A DNA stretch of 64,000 nucleotides from Rhodohalobacter mucosus (GTDB lineage Bacteria > Bacteroidota > Rhodothermia > Balneolales > Balneolaceae): the NCBI RefSeq assembly GCF_003150675.1, contig NZ_QGGB01000008.1, forward strand, positions 124,001-188,000, read 5' to 3'. The number at the start of each line of letters is the position of its first letter. Position 1 is the first letter of the stretch. The notes under the pieces are model-generated. The model had not been told where the DNA came from. It worked only from the letters and a program-made list of their open reading frames with translations, and did not search any database. Below are positions 35,939 through 45,252 of this stretch, piece by piece. The translations under genes were made by a program, and so were the position numbers.

Positions 35939-36232
35939 ATGCCATTATTAGATAGAAGCGATTTAAAATACGATTACATATGGTCAACGGAACCGGCTAA
36001 AAAGCCGCGATCCAGTGCAACCACAGAAAATGTGTCCAGACCAGAGGTATTAAGATCTGATGAAGGAGATAAGGTGCTTACGTTTCTAAACGGGTATGCA
36101 GAAAGCCGCGATATTTCGGATAAAGAAGAAGCACGCAATCTGGAGCCTCTTCTTCAGGACAAGCTTAAAGAGGAGGGAGAAATGACTGAACCGGATGCGG
36201 AAAAGTGGTTGGATAAGCAGCGGGCACAGTAA
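35939..36232 (+). CDS. Small hypothetical protein between cusB and copB
   Basis: A 97-residue, strongly charged, soluble protein with no signal peptide or membrane segment. I do not recognise a family. The N-terminal third has LKYDYIWSTEP and a Lys/Ser-rich stretch; residues 45-97 are predicted helical (VLTFLNGYAESRDI, EARNLEPLLQDKLKEEG, PDAEKWLDKQRAQ). A GAAAGG Shine-Dalgarno-like sequence stands about 7 bases before the ATG, and the frame has codon use like its neighbours, so it is likely real. It sits 117 bases after cusB and 205 bases before copB, inside the metal island, but nothing in its sequence looks metal-binding. Function unknown. Confidence 0.7.
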   Translation: MPLLDRSDLKYDYIWSTEPAKKPRSSATTENVSRPEVLRSDEGDKVLTFLNGYAESRDISDKEEARNLEPLLQDKLKEEGEMTEPDAEKWLDKQRAQ

Positions 36233-36437
36233 GAGCCCCTTAAAAATCACTTTATTTGTCTTTTTTTCGAGTGCAGTGCGTAATGGCACGGGGTATATCT
36301 TATGACTTAAGGTCACCGGCAGAAATAAGCATCAGGGGATTTGTGTTAAACTATTTCTGATGTCATTGTGAATGATAAATAAAGCGTTGCGGCAGAAGGC
36401 AGCGCAAACCAAACTATTGAACTGTAAACACACCTGA

Positions 36438-38486
36438 ATGAAAGACGATCCTGAAGAACACTCACACAGCCAAAATGATCATTCAGCTGAAGGTGATCAT
36501 AACCACAACAGCGATCACGATCACAATGGCCACTCCCACCGCGAACACCACAAGCAGATGGTGCAGGATTTTAAATGGAGATTCTGGTGGGTGCTTGGCC
36601 TGACCCTTCCCATTTTGGCGCTCTCCCCGATGATTCAGCAGTTTATGGGTGTCGATTGGCGATTCACGGGTGATGAGTGGATTCTTGCGGGCCTTTCCAC
36701 CATCGTTTTCTTCTTTGGCGGATGGCCGTTTCTCACCGGTCTGGTGGATGAACTGAGGGAGAAACAGCCCGGCATGATGACACTCATCGGACTCGCCATT
36801 TCAATCGCTTATTTTTACAGTACGGCCGTTGTGTTCGGATTTGAGGGCGACCTGCTCTATTGGGAGCTTTCCACGCTGGTTGCGATTATGCTGCTGGGCC
36901 ATTGGGTAGAGATGCGATCTGTTCTGAGTGCCTCGGCTGCCCTGGAAGAACTTGCTGAACTTTTACCGGGCGAGGCTCATCGCGTAAAGGAGGACGGTTC
37001 AACCGAAGATATTCCGGTGGATGAACTCCATAAGAGCGATAAGGTGCTTATTAAACCGGGTGAGAAAATTCCCGCAGACGGAAAGGTGGTAAAAGGCGAG
37101 TCGAGCGTAAACGAAGCGATGCTCACCGGTGAATCCAAGCCTGTAAATAAAGCTGAGGGAGATGAGGTGATCGGCGGATCTGTAAATGAAAAAGGCTCGC
37201 TCACAATCGAAATCACCAAGACGGGTGATGATTCCTTTCTATCACAGGTCATGAATCTGGTGGAGGAAGCCCAGCAAAGCAAATCACGTACGCAGGATCT
37301 CGCCAACCGCGCAGCGTTCTGGCTCACAATTATCGCCATTACCGCCGGCCTGATCACGTTTTTTTCATGGATCTCTTTTACGGGACAAGAGTTCGGTTTT
37401 GCCATGAACAGGACCGTAGCCGTGATGGTGATCACCTGCCCGCACGCATTGGGCCTCGCGATACCGCTTGTTGTATCCATGTCAACCAGCATCGCTGCAA
37501 CCAACGGGTTCCTGATCCGCGATCGCGCTGCATTTGAACAGGCACGAAACCTGGATGCCGTCATCTTCGATAAAACGGGTACTCTTACCCAAGGCACTTT
37601 CACGGTTACGGACATCATGAGTTTCGGGGATGAATTTTCGGAAGAAGAAATTCTGAAATATGCCGCATCCCTGGAGAAAAATTCAGAGCACCCTCTGGCA
37701 AGGGGGATCCTTGAAAAAGCCGATGAAACATTTGAAGTGGATGAGTTTGATTCCATCACCGGCAAAGGTATTCAGGGCAAAGTAAACGGGAAATCCGTGA
37801 AAGTGGTCAGCCCCGGGTACATCCGCGAGAATAACATGGAGTATCCGGAAGACGATGTGGACGAAATCTCATCCCAGGGTAAAACCGTTGTATTTGTGGT
37901 TGTTGAAAACAACCTTGCCGGAGCCATTGCACTGGGTGATGAGATCCGGGAGTCATCAAGGAATGCCATTAAAGCGCTGCATGAAATGGACATTGAGTGC
38001 ATCATGCTAACGGGCGATAATCAACAAACAGCCGATTTTGTAGCCAGTGAACTGGGCATCGATCAGGTTTTTGCCGAAGTGCTGCCCGATGAAAAAGCAG
38101 ACAAGGTGAAAGAGGTGCAGAACCAGGGGAAACTTGTCGCGATGACAGGTGATGGGGTGAATGACGCCCCGGCGCTGGCCCAGTCCGATGTGGGAATCGC
38201 TATCGGTGCCGGTTCGGATGTAGCCGTGGAGACGGGAGATATTGTGCTGGTCAGAGACAACCCCGAAGATGTTACTGCATTGGTTAAACTTTCCAAATCC
38301 ACCTACAGCAAAATGGTGCAGAACCTGTTCTGGGCTACCGGTTACAACGTGGTGGCCATCCCGCTGGCCGCAGGAGCCCTCTTCGCGTGGGGAATTGTGT
38401 TAAGCCCTGCCGTGGGTGCCATCCTGATGTCGCTGAGTACGGTGATCGTGGCGGTGAATGCGCGGTTTTTGAAGATGGATGCCTGA
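36438..38486 (+). CDS. copB: CopB-type P1B copper/silver-translocating ATPase
   Basis: A 682-residue P-type ATPase. The N-terminus is a histidine-rich, metal-binding tail (about residues 7-40, with HNHNSDHDHNGHSHREHH) in place of the usual HMA domain. The membrane metal site is Cys334-Pro335-His336 in TCPHALGLAIP, the CPH form of the P1B-3 group. The actuator domain has LTGESKPV, the phosphorylated Asp378 is in FDKTGTLTQG, and the hinge is MTGDGVNDAPALAQSDVG. It should export Cu(I)/Ag(I), or Cu(II) as proposed for CopB, from the cytoplasm to the periplasm, where the CusABC pump can take over. Full length and intact; ends shortly before a tandem heptamer repeat. Confidence 0.95.
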   Translation: MKDDPEEHSHSQNDHSAEGDHNHNSDHDHNGHSHREHHKQMVQDFKWRFWWVLGLTLPILALSPMIQQFMGVDWRFTGDEWILAGLSTIVFFFGGWPFLTGLVDELREKQPGMMTLIGLAISIAYFYSTAVVFGFEGDLLYWELSTLVAIMLLGHWVEMRSVLSASAALEELAELLPGEAHRVKEDGSTEDIPVDELHKSDKVLIKPGEKIPADGKVVKGESSVNEAMLTGESKPVNKAEGDEVIGGSVNEKGSLTIEITKTGDDSFLSQVMNLVEEAQQSKSRTQDLANRAAFWLTIIAITAGLITFFSWISFTGQEFGFAMNRTVAVMVITCPHALGLAIPLVVSMSTSIAATNGFLIRDRAAFEQARNLDAVIFDKTGTLTQGTFTVTDIMSFGDEFSEEEILKYAASLEKNSEHPLARGILEKADETFEVDEFDSITGKGIQGKVNGKSVKVVSPGYIRENNMEYPEDDVDEISSQGKTVVFVVVENNLAGAIALGDEIRESSRNAIKALHEMDIECIMLTGDNQQTADFVASELGIDQVFAEVLPDEKADKVKEVQNQGKLVAMTGDGVNDAPALAQSDVGIAIGAGSDVAVETGDIVLVRDNPEDVTALVKLSKSTYSKMVQNLFWATGYNVVAIPLAAGALFAWGIVLSPAVGAILMSLSTVIVAVNARFLKMDA

Positions 38487-38505
38487 TTACTGCACGCATG
38501 GGTCC

Positions 38506-38575
<70 letters not shown>

Positions 38576-38613
38576 TAAAAAATGAACTAATTTTTCTCAC
38601 GCACCAAAGTGTC

Positions 38614-40002
38614 CTATTCCATTTCACCGGTATACACCACCCGCCAGATGCGTCCTTTTGTGGAGTCAGAGATATAGAGAGCTCCGTCGGGCGCTACCGC
38701 CAGGCCCATGGGACGGAATTCGGCGTTTCCGGGATTGATGATCTCTTCGGCACCTACAAAACCGTCCGCGAATATTTCATAATCAGCGGTTAAATCACCG
38801 TTCTGAAAAGGAATAAATGCAACGTTGTATCCTCCCTGTGGCAGGGGCGCACGGTTCCAGGATCCGTGAAAGGCGACAAAAGCGCCTCCCCGGTACCGTT
38901 CTGGAAAATGTGTTCCGGTATAGAAGCGCAGGTCGTTGGGTGCCCAGTGACCCGGAAAAGCCGTTACAGGATCCAGGTACTCAGAACAGCGTCCCACCTC
39001 CTCACCATCGCCGCCATATTCAGGAGCGAGCACTTTTCTTTGCTGCCGGCCGTCGTAATAGCAGTATGGCCAGCCCGCGTTCGCGCCCTCATTCAGGCGT
39101 AAGATCTCTTCAGCGGGCAATTCGGCATTATCTTCGGTCGTGAAAAGTTCCGGCCAGAGTGTATTGAGCTGATCCCGGCCGTGTTGTGCAACATAAAGTG
39201 AGCCGTTTTCGGAATTCCAGTCCAGACCCACGACATTCCGGATTCCCATGGCATATCGTAACCCATCCTGCTGCTGGGTCTGGTTAAGTGAATCAGCATG
39301 GAATCGCCAGATTCCAGCCTGACGCTCCAGCTGGGGGCACGGGTCAAGCCCCGGCGAGCCGGGTGTGCGCGAACTTTCCTGGCAGGCATTCGAGGGGGCT
39401 CCAACATTCACATAAAGATAACCGCTGTCATCGAATGTAAAGGATTTGGAGTCGTGCGACTCCTGTTCCGGAAATCCGGTGGCAACAATCTCAGGATTTC
39501 CTCCCGGAACAAGTGCACCGTTTTCAGGCATCGGCCAGCGATAGACGGCCTCTGTGTTTGATGCCCATATGTATCCATTGTGTACGGCCATGCCCGTCTC
39601 CCAGAGTATTCCGCTGCCCATCGGGGTCATATCACTGAATAACTCGATGACATCGGCTTTGAAATCGCCCGTGGTATCACGCAAAGCGGCAATACCTCCC
39701 TCTTCGCTTCGTGTTTTCACGTAGATATCACCATTGGGTGCGACGGCAATGTGACGTGCGGGTCCAAGACTGTCAATCACTACGCTTGCACAAAATCCGT
39801 CCGGCAGCGTGATGCCGCCATTATCTTCATCACAAACAATTTCCGCAGCTGTTTGCATCTGGCTCTCATCGCCAGCAGGTGCACCGCAGCCCGTTATCAG
39901 CAGCGATACAAAAAAAGCCAGGAGGGGAAGCTTCAGGTAATACCTGTCGGATAGTGAGGAATGGCTGTTACCCGGATGCGGATGGTTTTTGAAGTCGGAC
40001 AT
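38614..40002 (-). CDS. PQQ-dependent sugar/sorbosone dehydrogenase-like lipoprotein
   Basis: A 462-residue six-bladed beta-propeller of the soluble glucose/L-sorbosone dehydrogenase group, which oxidises aldoses or related sugars with PQQ in the periplasm. It has a long positively charged N-terminus, a hydrophobic core and the lipobox LLITGC (lipid on Cys39), so it is a probable lipoprotein. Characteristic segments are GPARHIAVAPNGDIYVKTR, SLYVAQHGRDQLN, GANAGWPYCYYDG and FHGSWNRAPLPQGGYNV. Six cysteines suggest disulfides. Whether PQQ is bound cannot be shown; no PQQ synthesis genes are in the window, and many of these proteins may act as heme- or Ca-linked relatives. It follows the large peptidase gene on the same strand after a 151-base gap. 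Confidence 0.85.
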   Translation of the reverse strand: MSDFKNHPHPGNSHSSLSDRYYLKLPLLAFFVSLLITGCGAPAGDESQMQTAAEIVCDEDNGGITLPDGFCASVVIDSLGPARHIAVAPNGDIYVKTRSEEGGIAALRDTTGDFKADVIELFSDMTPMGSGILWETGMAVHNGYIWASNTEAVYRWPMPENGALVPGGNPEIVATGFPEQESHDSKSFTFDDSGYLYVNVGAPSNACQESSRTPGSPGLDPCPQLERQAGIWRFHADSLNQTQQQDGLRYAMGIRNVVGLDWNSENGSLYVAQHGRDQLNTLWPELFTTEDNAELPAEEILRLNEGANAGWPYCYYDGRQQRKVLAPEYGGDGEEVGRCSEYLDPVTAFPGHWAPNDLRFYTGTHFPERYRGGAFVAFHGSWNRAPLPQGGYNVAFIPFQNGDLTADYEIFADGFVGAEEIINPGNAEFRPMGLAVAPDGALYISDSTKGRIWRVVYTGEME

Positions 40003-40153
40003 TCTATCTGTGATTTGGTTGTCGGAATCGATTGATAAGGCTTGCTCTGTTTTCTCCGAAGGCTTTACTGCACAACGGAATGGTTTTCTGTTACACTAAA
40101 AAACCAAAAAAGAAGGCCCGATCAAAGTATGGAAGTTATCATCTTTCTGATGA

Positions 40154-43100
40154 TCACCATCCCGGAGAGATATGAAAGCCGACATATCCCCCTTTTTCGG
40201 GCCGCTGAAACGGTACGGCATAATAAAGTTCTGTAATGAGGTAACCCAGTATATTGACGCGTACACTTACACCGGCACTGAATACCGGAATACGCTCCGT
40301 TGAACGTGTTTCCCATTTCAATTCAGGCAGATCATTCGGGGTCCAGCTCACGCCACCGTCAAAGAATGTGGTAAGTGTGGTAGGAATGGTCCGGGTGCTG
40401 AACAGTGCAAACTCATCCGGCCCAAGCAGGGGGTACCTTAATTCCAGATTTGCCACAGCCATACTGCTTCCAAGCAGCCTGTTAAACTCAGCACAGCCAT
40501 TATTCCCGTCAGGAAGCCGGGTACACTCGCCCGGTTCAAACGAAGCGAAATTATATCCGCGCATGATGCTTTCAAATCCGAGAAAATTAGGGCTTAACCT
40601 GTCATCATTGGCATCTTCTCCGTAACGCCCGATGTGAAGCCCCCTGAATGCGAGCGTAAGAGGGTTAAAAAAGACGTATCGCCTGTAATCTGTTATTGTA
40701 CTGACGTAATTCAATGTTCCGCGGGTGGGAGTCACCTCCAGACGAAACCGCTGACCAGCAACCGGTCCCGTAAGGGCCGGCACGGAGCTATCCTGAACGT
40801 ACGCCAATGATACATTGAATAAGTTGAGCGGTGAGGGTGTTTCCAACTCTTCTACATCACGATCGAAAGCATTTCCAACCCGGTCGAATAGTGTGGTTAC
40901 CACTTCTATATCTGACCATATATGTGTAAAACCTATACTGCTTTCAAGTCGCTGCGTGGTGGAAAAGGGATAAAAGCCCAACAGTGAAATACGGTCGTTG
41001 TATATTCGCCTGTTCACCTGATTCAGTGCATTTGCAACCACCTCTGTACCATCTATGGTGGTTGTATCCTGCGTAAAAAAAGCACGGCTTGTACGGAAGG
41101 GTATATGCGACACAGATGCGCCCCATATAAACCGGTTATCCTGGTTAAGATACGCTACCTGACCGCCTATATCTTTATAGGATCCCTGCAGTCGCAATGA
41201 TGTCATCAACTGATGCTGGTTCAACATGTCGCTGAATTGCATAAATAATCCGCCTGCAGCTGCCACGCCAAGCTGATTTGATACTCCGACACCCCCTCCT
41301 CCCGTGATAAACTCCAATCCCAGTTTGGGGCGGTAGTCCGTTCTTGTAATGGCAGTGTCGGGAAGCACCTCCTGCCTTCCTTCAGCCAGTAATTCTGAAA
41401 CTGCCTGCTGGCCCCTGCGATTCGCAGGTGGTAATTTTCCTGCTTCAGCCACGGGTCCGGCACGGTCCACAGGCACTCCGTCTGCATCATCAACCTGAAG
41501 TGTTCGAAACAGATAGCTGGATTGGCTGAATGTGGTAAATATCATCCTTCCCGAATCACGCCCCATTGTTAATGCAGGAGAATAACTGCTGATACCGCTT
41601 ACCCCGGTACTGACGTCCGTAACCTGATAATAATCTTCGTCCTGGAAATCATAACGAAAGATATTGTTGACACCCCCGCGGTCTGAAATGAAATAGAGTG
41701 AATTACCATCAGGACTGAAAATCGGATTGATATGCTTTGCACCTTGAAATGGCGGTAAAACGGTTATTTCACGTGATTCAACGTCCATGAGCGTTATGAC
41801 CATCTCGCCAAAATCCAGATTTTCCAGATCCGTATCCGGTCCGCGTTCCGAAATAAAGGCAATCGTCCCGCCATCAGGCGACCATGCCGGGTGCAGGTCT
41901 GAATAGGCGTCTTCTGTTAATTGCTGAAGAGAATCCTGTTTCAGATCGTACATCCAGAGATCGCTGAACCCATCCCTGGAGCCGGAAAAAACGATTCGGT
42001 TGCCATCGGGCGACCATGCCGGGTTGGTCATTGCTTCAGCTTCATCAAAACGGAATTCCTGTGTAATATTTCCATTATCCGGGTCAATGATGATCAGTTG
42101 ATTATCGCCTTTCTTAAATACGACGGTGGCAAACCGTTCCCCCTCGGGCGACCAGCTGCCGGACGACTCAATAAAGCGCAGAGCATTCAGGTGCGGGTCG
42201 GTAAGGGTATTGGTCAAACTTCGGATCACTTCCCCGGTTTCAACATCGGCCAGGTACCACTCCAGTGAAAAAAGCTTTTCATTCGAAACATATACAACAT
42301 ACTCTCCGTCCGGACTGATGGATGGGGCTGTTCTGAGGATGTCGTCATCATCATCGAACACCGGCTCCCCGATCTCGTCGGGCGGTGTAGCCTGCTCGAC
42401 CTCTTCACCATAGGTTGAAACAAGTGCATCATGCCAGAGTCCTGACAATGAATCGGCTGAAATATTCAGTGTATCCTGCAGCGCGTTATTAACGCCTTTC
42501 TGTGCAACTGCGCTGTAGAGCGGAAAAACAATTTGATCACCCCATGTTCCGGTCATGAACGTCCATAATGCATGACCATAACGATAGGGAAAATACTCCC
42601 TGCTGTTTCTGAGGTCATTAACGCTCGGAAGGTTATCATACAGTACAGCATCTCGCATCCACATCTCTGTCTGGGTGTCTTCAGTGCCAATTGATAGATA
42701 TTCTGCCATGCCTTCGATAAACCATAGCGGAATATTCGCAGTAGCTCTGATACCGCCCAGATTGCTTGCCAACCTGTATTGAAATACATGAACGAGCTCA
42801 TGGCCAAGTACATGATTGGTACTGCTGTTAGATTCAGCAAGGGGCATAATCACCCTCTTTCTAAGGCCTTCAGTAACACCGCCGGTTCCAACACCTACAT
42901 TGGGTACGATATCGTTCTGCTGAAAATCAGCATGATTTGCATACAGAACCAGAGGGTTATCGTCGGCAAATGTATAACCGAACACCTGTGCATGCCGACC
43001 ATACCAGCGTTCGGAAAGAGTGGCAAGCTGAGTTACCGCTTTCTCACTGCGGGGATAGTAGTATATATTGAAATTAGGAGAGTGCAGTACTTCAAAGTCA

Positions 43101-43216
43101 AAATCTTCATATTGAACCTTGTTCCTGCCAAAATACTGAGCATTCACCAGCTCGGGTAGCAACATCAGAACAACACAAAACAAAGTTAAAAAGTTAAACT
43201 TGTTTAAAATGTTCAT
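40154..43216 (-). CDS. Peptidase MA-like / TolB-propeller / beta-barrel surface protein
   Basis: A 1020-residue exported protein with three parts. Residues about 30-290 form a gluzincin-like metallopeptidase (peptidase MA clan) with GHELVHVFQ (His139, Glu140, His143) and FIEGMAEYLSIG, which supplies the third ligand. Residues about 300-600 form a TolB/PD40 propeller (SPDGEYVVYVS, SPEGERFATV, SPDGNRIVFSG, SPDGGTIAF). The last 350 residues look like a 12- to 16-strand surface-antigen barrel with FDGGVSWTPNDLPE and the end VGFHISPGW. It probably cleaves proteins at the cell surface while anchored in the outer membrane. The frame opens at a TTG (43252); the ATG at 43216 gives the best signal peptide (cleavage after VNAQ). 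Confidence 0.82.
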   Translation of the reverse strand: MNILNKFNFLTLFCVVLMLLPELVNAQYFGRNKVQYEDFDFEVLHSPNFNIYYYPRSEKAVTQLATLSERWYGRHAQVFGYTFADDNPLVLYANHADFQQNDIVPNVGVGTGGVTEGLRKRVIMPLAESNSSTNHVLGHELVHVFQYRLASNLGGIRATANIPLWFIEGMAEYLSIGTEDTQTEMWMRDAVLYDNLPSVNDLRNSREYFPYRYGHALWTFMTGTWGDQIVFPLYSAVAQKGVNNALQDTLNISADSLSGLWHDALVSTYGEEVEQATPPDEIGEPVFDDDDDILRTAPSISPDGEYVVYVSNEKLFSLEWYLADVETGEVIRSLTNTLTDPHLNALRFIESSGSWSPEGERFATVVFKKGDNQLIIIDPDNGNITQEFRFDEAEAMTNPAWSPDGNRIVFSGSRDGFSDLWMYDLKQDSLQQLTEDAYSDLHPAWSPDGGTIAFISERGPDTDLENLDFGEMVITLMDVESREITVLPPFQGAKHINPIFSPDGNSLYFISDRGGVNNIFRYDFQDEDYYQVTDVSTGVSGISSYSPALTMGRDSGRMIFTTFSQSSYLFRTLQVDDADGVPVDRAGPVAEAGKLPPANRRGQQAVSELLAEGRQEVLPDTAITRTDYRPKLGLEFITGGGGVGVSNQLGVAAAGGLFMQFSDMLNQHQLMTSLRLQGSYKDIGGQVAYLNQDNRFIWGASVSHIPFRTSRAFFTQDTTTIDGTEVVANALNQVNRRIYNDRISLLGFYPFSTTQRLESSIGFTHIWSDIEVVTTLFDRVGNAFDRDVEELETPSPLNLFNVSLAYVQDSSVPALTGPVAGQRFRLEVTPTRGTLNYVSTITDYRRYVFFNPLTLAFRGLHIGRYGEDANDDRLSPNFLGFESIMRGYNFASFEPGECTRLPDGNNGCAEFNRLLGSSMAVANLELRYPLLGPDEFALFSTRTIPTTLTTFFDGGVSWTPNDLPELKWETRSTERIPVFSAGVSVRVNILGYLITELYYAVPFQRPEKGGYVGFHISPGW

Positions 43217-43460
43217 AGAGCACGGATTCATTAAAATTAATAATCGCAACAACTGCCCCTATTAAATAAATGGGAGACAATGACCTAACGTTCCAAATAT
43301 TTGTAGATCCTGATCTTTTATTGCAGATTATTCGGGGGCTGCCAAAAGAGTGCAAACCAAAAAGAACCCCTCTCATCCTTCAGGATTTGCCTTCATGCCT
43401 GAATCATGCCGATTCAAAGAAGTGATATGAACGGTCATTGAAGATGTGGTATCTTCAGGT

Positions 43461-44348
43461 ATGGGGGAACAGAATCAAAATAATACCGGTCACCGTACAA
43501 AGAAGAACCTTATCTATGACAGCATAACTGCATTTTTGCTGTTCATTGCCGTTATCGGGATTGCCTTTTGGGTTGTAAGGGATATGGCCGGCGGCAGCGT
43601 TACCCTGTTTCATGTATTTGTTGCCGCATCCATCACAGCTGTTGCTACAGGCTTCGGAGCACTGCCCTTTCTGTTTGTGGAATCGTTTGAGGACAAATGG
43701 CTGGGTGTTGGCAATGCCATTGCTGCAGGGCTTATGCTGGGTGCCAGTATCGGACTTGTTTTTGAGGGTTACACCCTGGAGGGGGTCAGTTATCCCATCT
43801 TAAAAATGATTTCCGGCATTGTTGCTGGAGGAGTTCTGGTCTTTTTTTCACATCGTTTTTTAAATAACCGGGATGAGGACTATTCCATTGGCAACATCCG
43901 GGGGGCTAACGCCATTAAAATGCTGATGATCGTGGGAATTATGACCGTACACTCATTTGCGGAGGGAATCGGTGTGGGTGTCTCTTTTGGGGACAGCCCT
44001 ACATTCGGGGCTTTTATCTCCATCGCAATCGCCGTTCACAATATTCCGGAAGGCCTGGCAATTAGCCTAATCCTCATTCCAAGAGGTACCAGTGTCCGCA
44101 AAGCCGCCTGGTGGAGTATTTTCAGCAGTCTTCCGCAGCCTTTAATGGCTGTTCCGGCTTTTCTCTTTGTACTTACGTTTAAGGAATTTCTGCCCGTTGG
44201 CCTCGGTATCGCCGCCGGCGCAATGTTCTGGATGGTGTTTAAAGAGCTGATTCCGGAAGCCAGGGAGGAGATCAGCAACCGGTCGGTTTACCTTATTACC
44301 GTAATAACGGCGATTGCCATGATGATTTTCCAGTTTCTCATTGAATAA
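43461..44348 (+). CDS. ZIP family divalent metal transporter
   Basis: A 295-residue membrane protein with about eight hydrophobic segments. The metal path is formed by HSFAEGIGVGVSFG in TM4 and HNIPEGLAISLIL in TM5, the signature of ZIP transporters, which bring zinc, iron or manganese into the cytoplasm. The frame is open from a GTG at 43446, but the ATG at 43461 (MGEQNQNNTGHRTKK) is preferred. It is divergent from the large surface peptidase gene and 46 bases upstream of the ATP-cone nuclease gene on the same strand. ZIP proteins of this GufA-like type often transport zinc, but selectivity cannot be told here. Confidence 0.92.
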   Translation: MGEQNQNNTGHRTKKNLIYDSITAFLLFIAVIGIAFWVVRDMAGGSVTLFHVFVAASITAVATGFGALPFLFVESFEDKWLGVGNAIAAGLMLGASIGLVFEGYTLEGVSYPILKMISGIVAGGVLVFFSHRFLNNRDEDYSIGNIRGANAIKMLMIVGIMTVHSFAEGIGVGVSFGDSPTFGAFISIAIAVHNIPEGLAISLILIPRGTSVRKAAWWSIFSSLPQPLMAVPAFLFVLTFKEFLPVGLGIAAGAMFWMVFKELIPEAREEISNRSVYLITVITAIAMMIFQFLIE

Positions 44349-44394
44349 TCAGATAATCGGAAAGAATCCGAAACCGCATTAAACCAGAGATAAA

Positions 44395-45252
44395 ATGTCA
44401 GCCGTAAACGTCACAAAATATTCAGGCGATGTCGAAACGTATGATGAATCGAAACTAAGAAAATCCCTAAGGAGCGCCGGTGCAGCCGAAGCGGTAATTG
44501 ATGAAATTGCGGCGCATATCAGAAAGATGCTCTATGAAGGCATCTCCACACAAAAAATTTATAATGAAGCCTTCAAAAAACTGCGTGATGTTTCAGCACG
44601 GTCGGCCGGCAGATATAAACTGAAGGAAGCCCTTTTCGAACTGGGACCTTCCGGCTATCCGTTCGAAAAGTTTATCGGTGAACTTCTTACTCGTCTCGGC
44701 TATGAAACGAAGGTAGGCGTGGTTGTGGAAGGGGATTGCGTTAGCCATGAAATTGATGTGATTGCAAACAAGGAAAATGATTATGTACTGGTTGAATGCA
44801 AATTTCATAACAGAAATCAAAAGTACTGCAATGTGAAAGTGCCGCTCTACATTCAGTCTCGCTTCCTGGATGTAAAAAAGAACTGGACCAGCCAGCCGAA
44901 TCATAGAAATAAACATCATTACGGATGGGTAGTGACCAATACAAGGTTCACAGACGATGCCAAAACATATGGCAACTGTGTGGGCCTTCGGCTTCTGAGC
45001 TGGGATCATCCCAAAGACAACGCCATCAAAGACCTGATCGGGCGCATGAATCTGCACCCCGTCACCTGTCTCTCATCTTTGACAAATGAAGAGAAATCAT
45101 CACTCCTGGATGCCGATATTATATTTTGCAAACAGATCTGTGAGAATCCCAATATCATGAATACGACATCCGTCAGTAAACGTAAGTTCAACCGGATTGC
45201 CAAAGAAGCTGAGGCCATCTGCAACAATAACCGGGGGCTGGCAAATGGATAA
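44395..45252 (+). CDS. ATP-cone / Mrr-like PD-(D/E)XK nuclease fusion
   Basis: A 285-residue cytoplasmic protein with an N-terminal ATP-cone (about 3-90; VTKYSGDVETYDESKLRKSL), the nucleotide-sensing domain known from ribonucleotide reductases and NrdR, and a Mrr-like restriction-endonuclease fold (about 95-215). The nuclease site is visible: HEIDVI (Asp121) and VECKFH (Glu134, Lys136), spaced as in PD-(D/E)XK enzymes. A Cys-containing C-terminal tail (about 220-285, with FCKQICENPN) has no match I recognise. The stop overlaps the next gene, a beta-CASP nuclease, by 8 bases. I infer a nuclease whose activity depends on ATP or dATP binding. Alternatives are a DNA-repair or a defence role. Confidence 0.85.
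   Translation: MSAVNVTKYSGDVETYDESKLRKSLRSAGAAEAVIDEIAAHIRKMLYEGISTQKIYNEAFKKLRDVSARSAGRYKLKEALFELGPSGYPFEKFIGELLTRLGYETKVGVVVEGDCVSHEIDVIANKENDYVLVECKFHNRNQKYCNVKVPLYIQSRFLDVKKNWTSQPNHRNKHHYGWVVTNTRFTDDAKTYGNCVGLRLLSWDHPKDNAIKDLIGRMNLHPVTCLSSLTNEEKSSLLDADIIFCKQICENPNIMNTTSVSKRKFNRIAKEAEAICNNNRGLANG

Noticed and set aside
36977-37765. A 262-codon Ser/Ala-rich frame on the minus strand
   Set aside because: Shadow of copB; composition is what the complement of a normal coding sequence gives.
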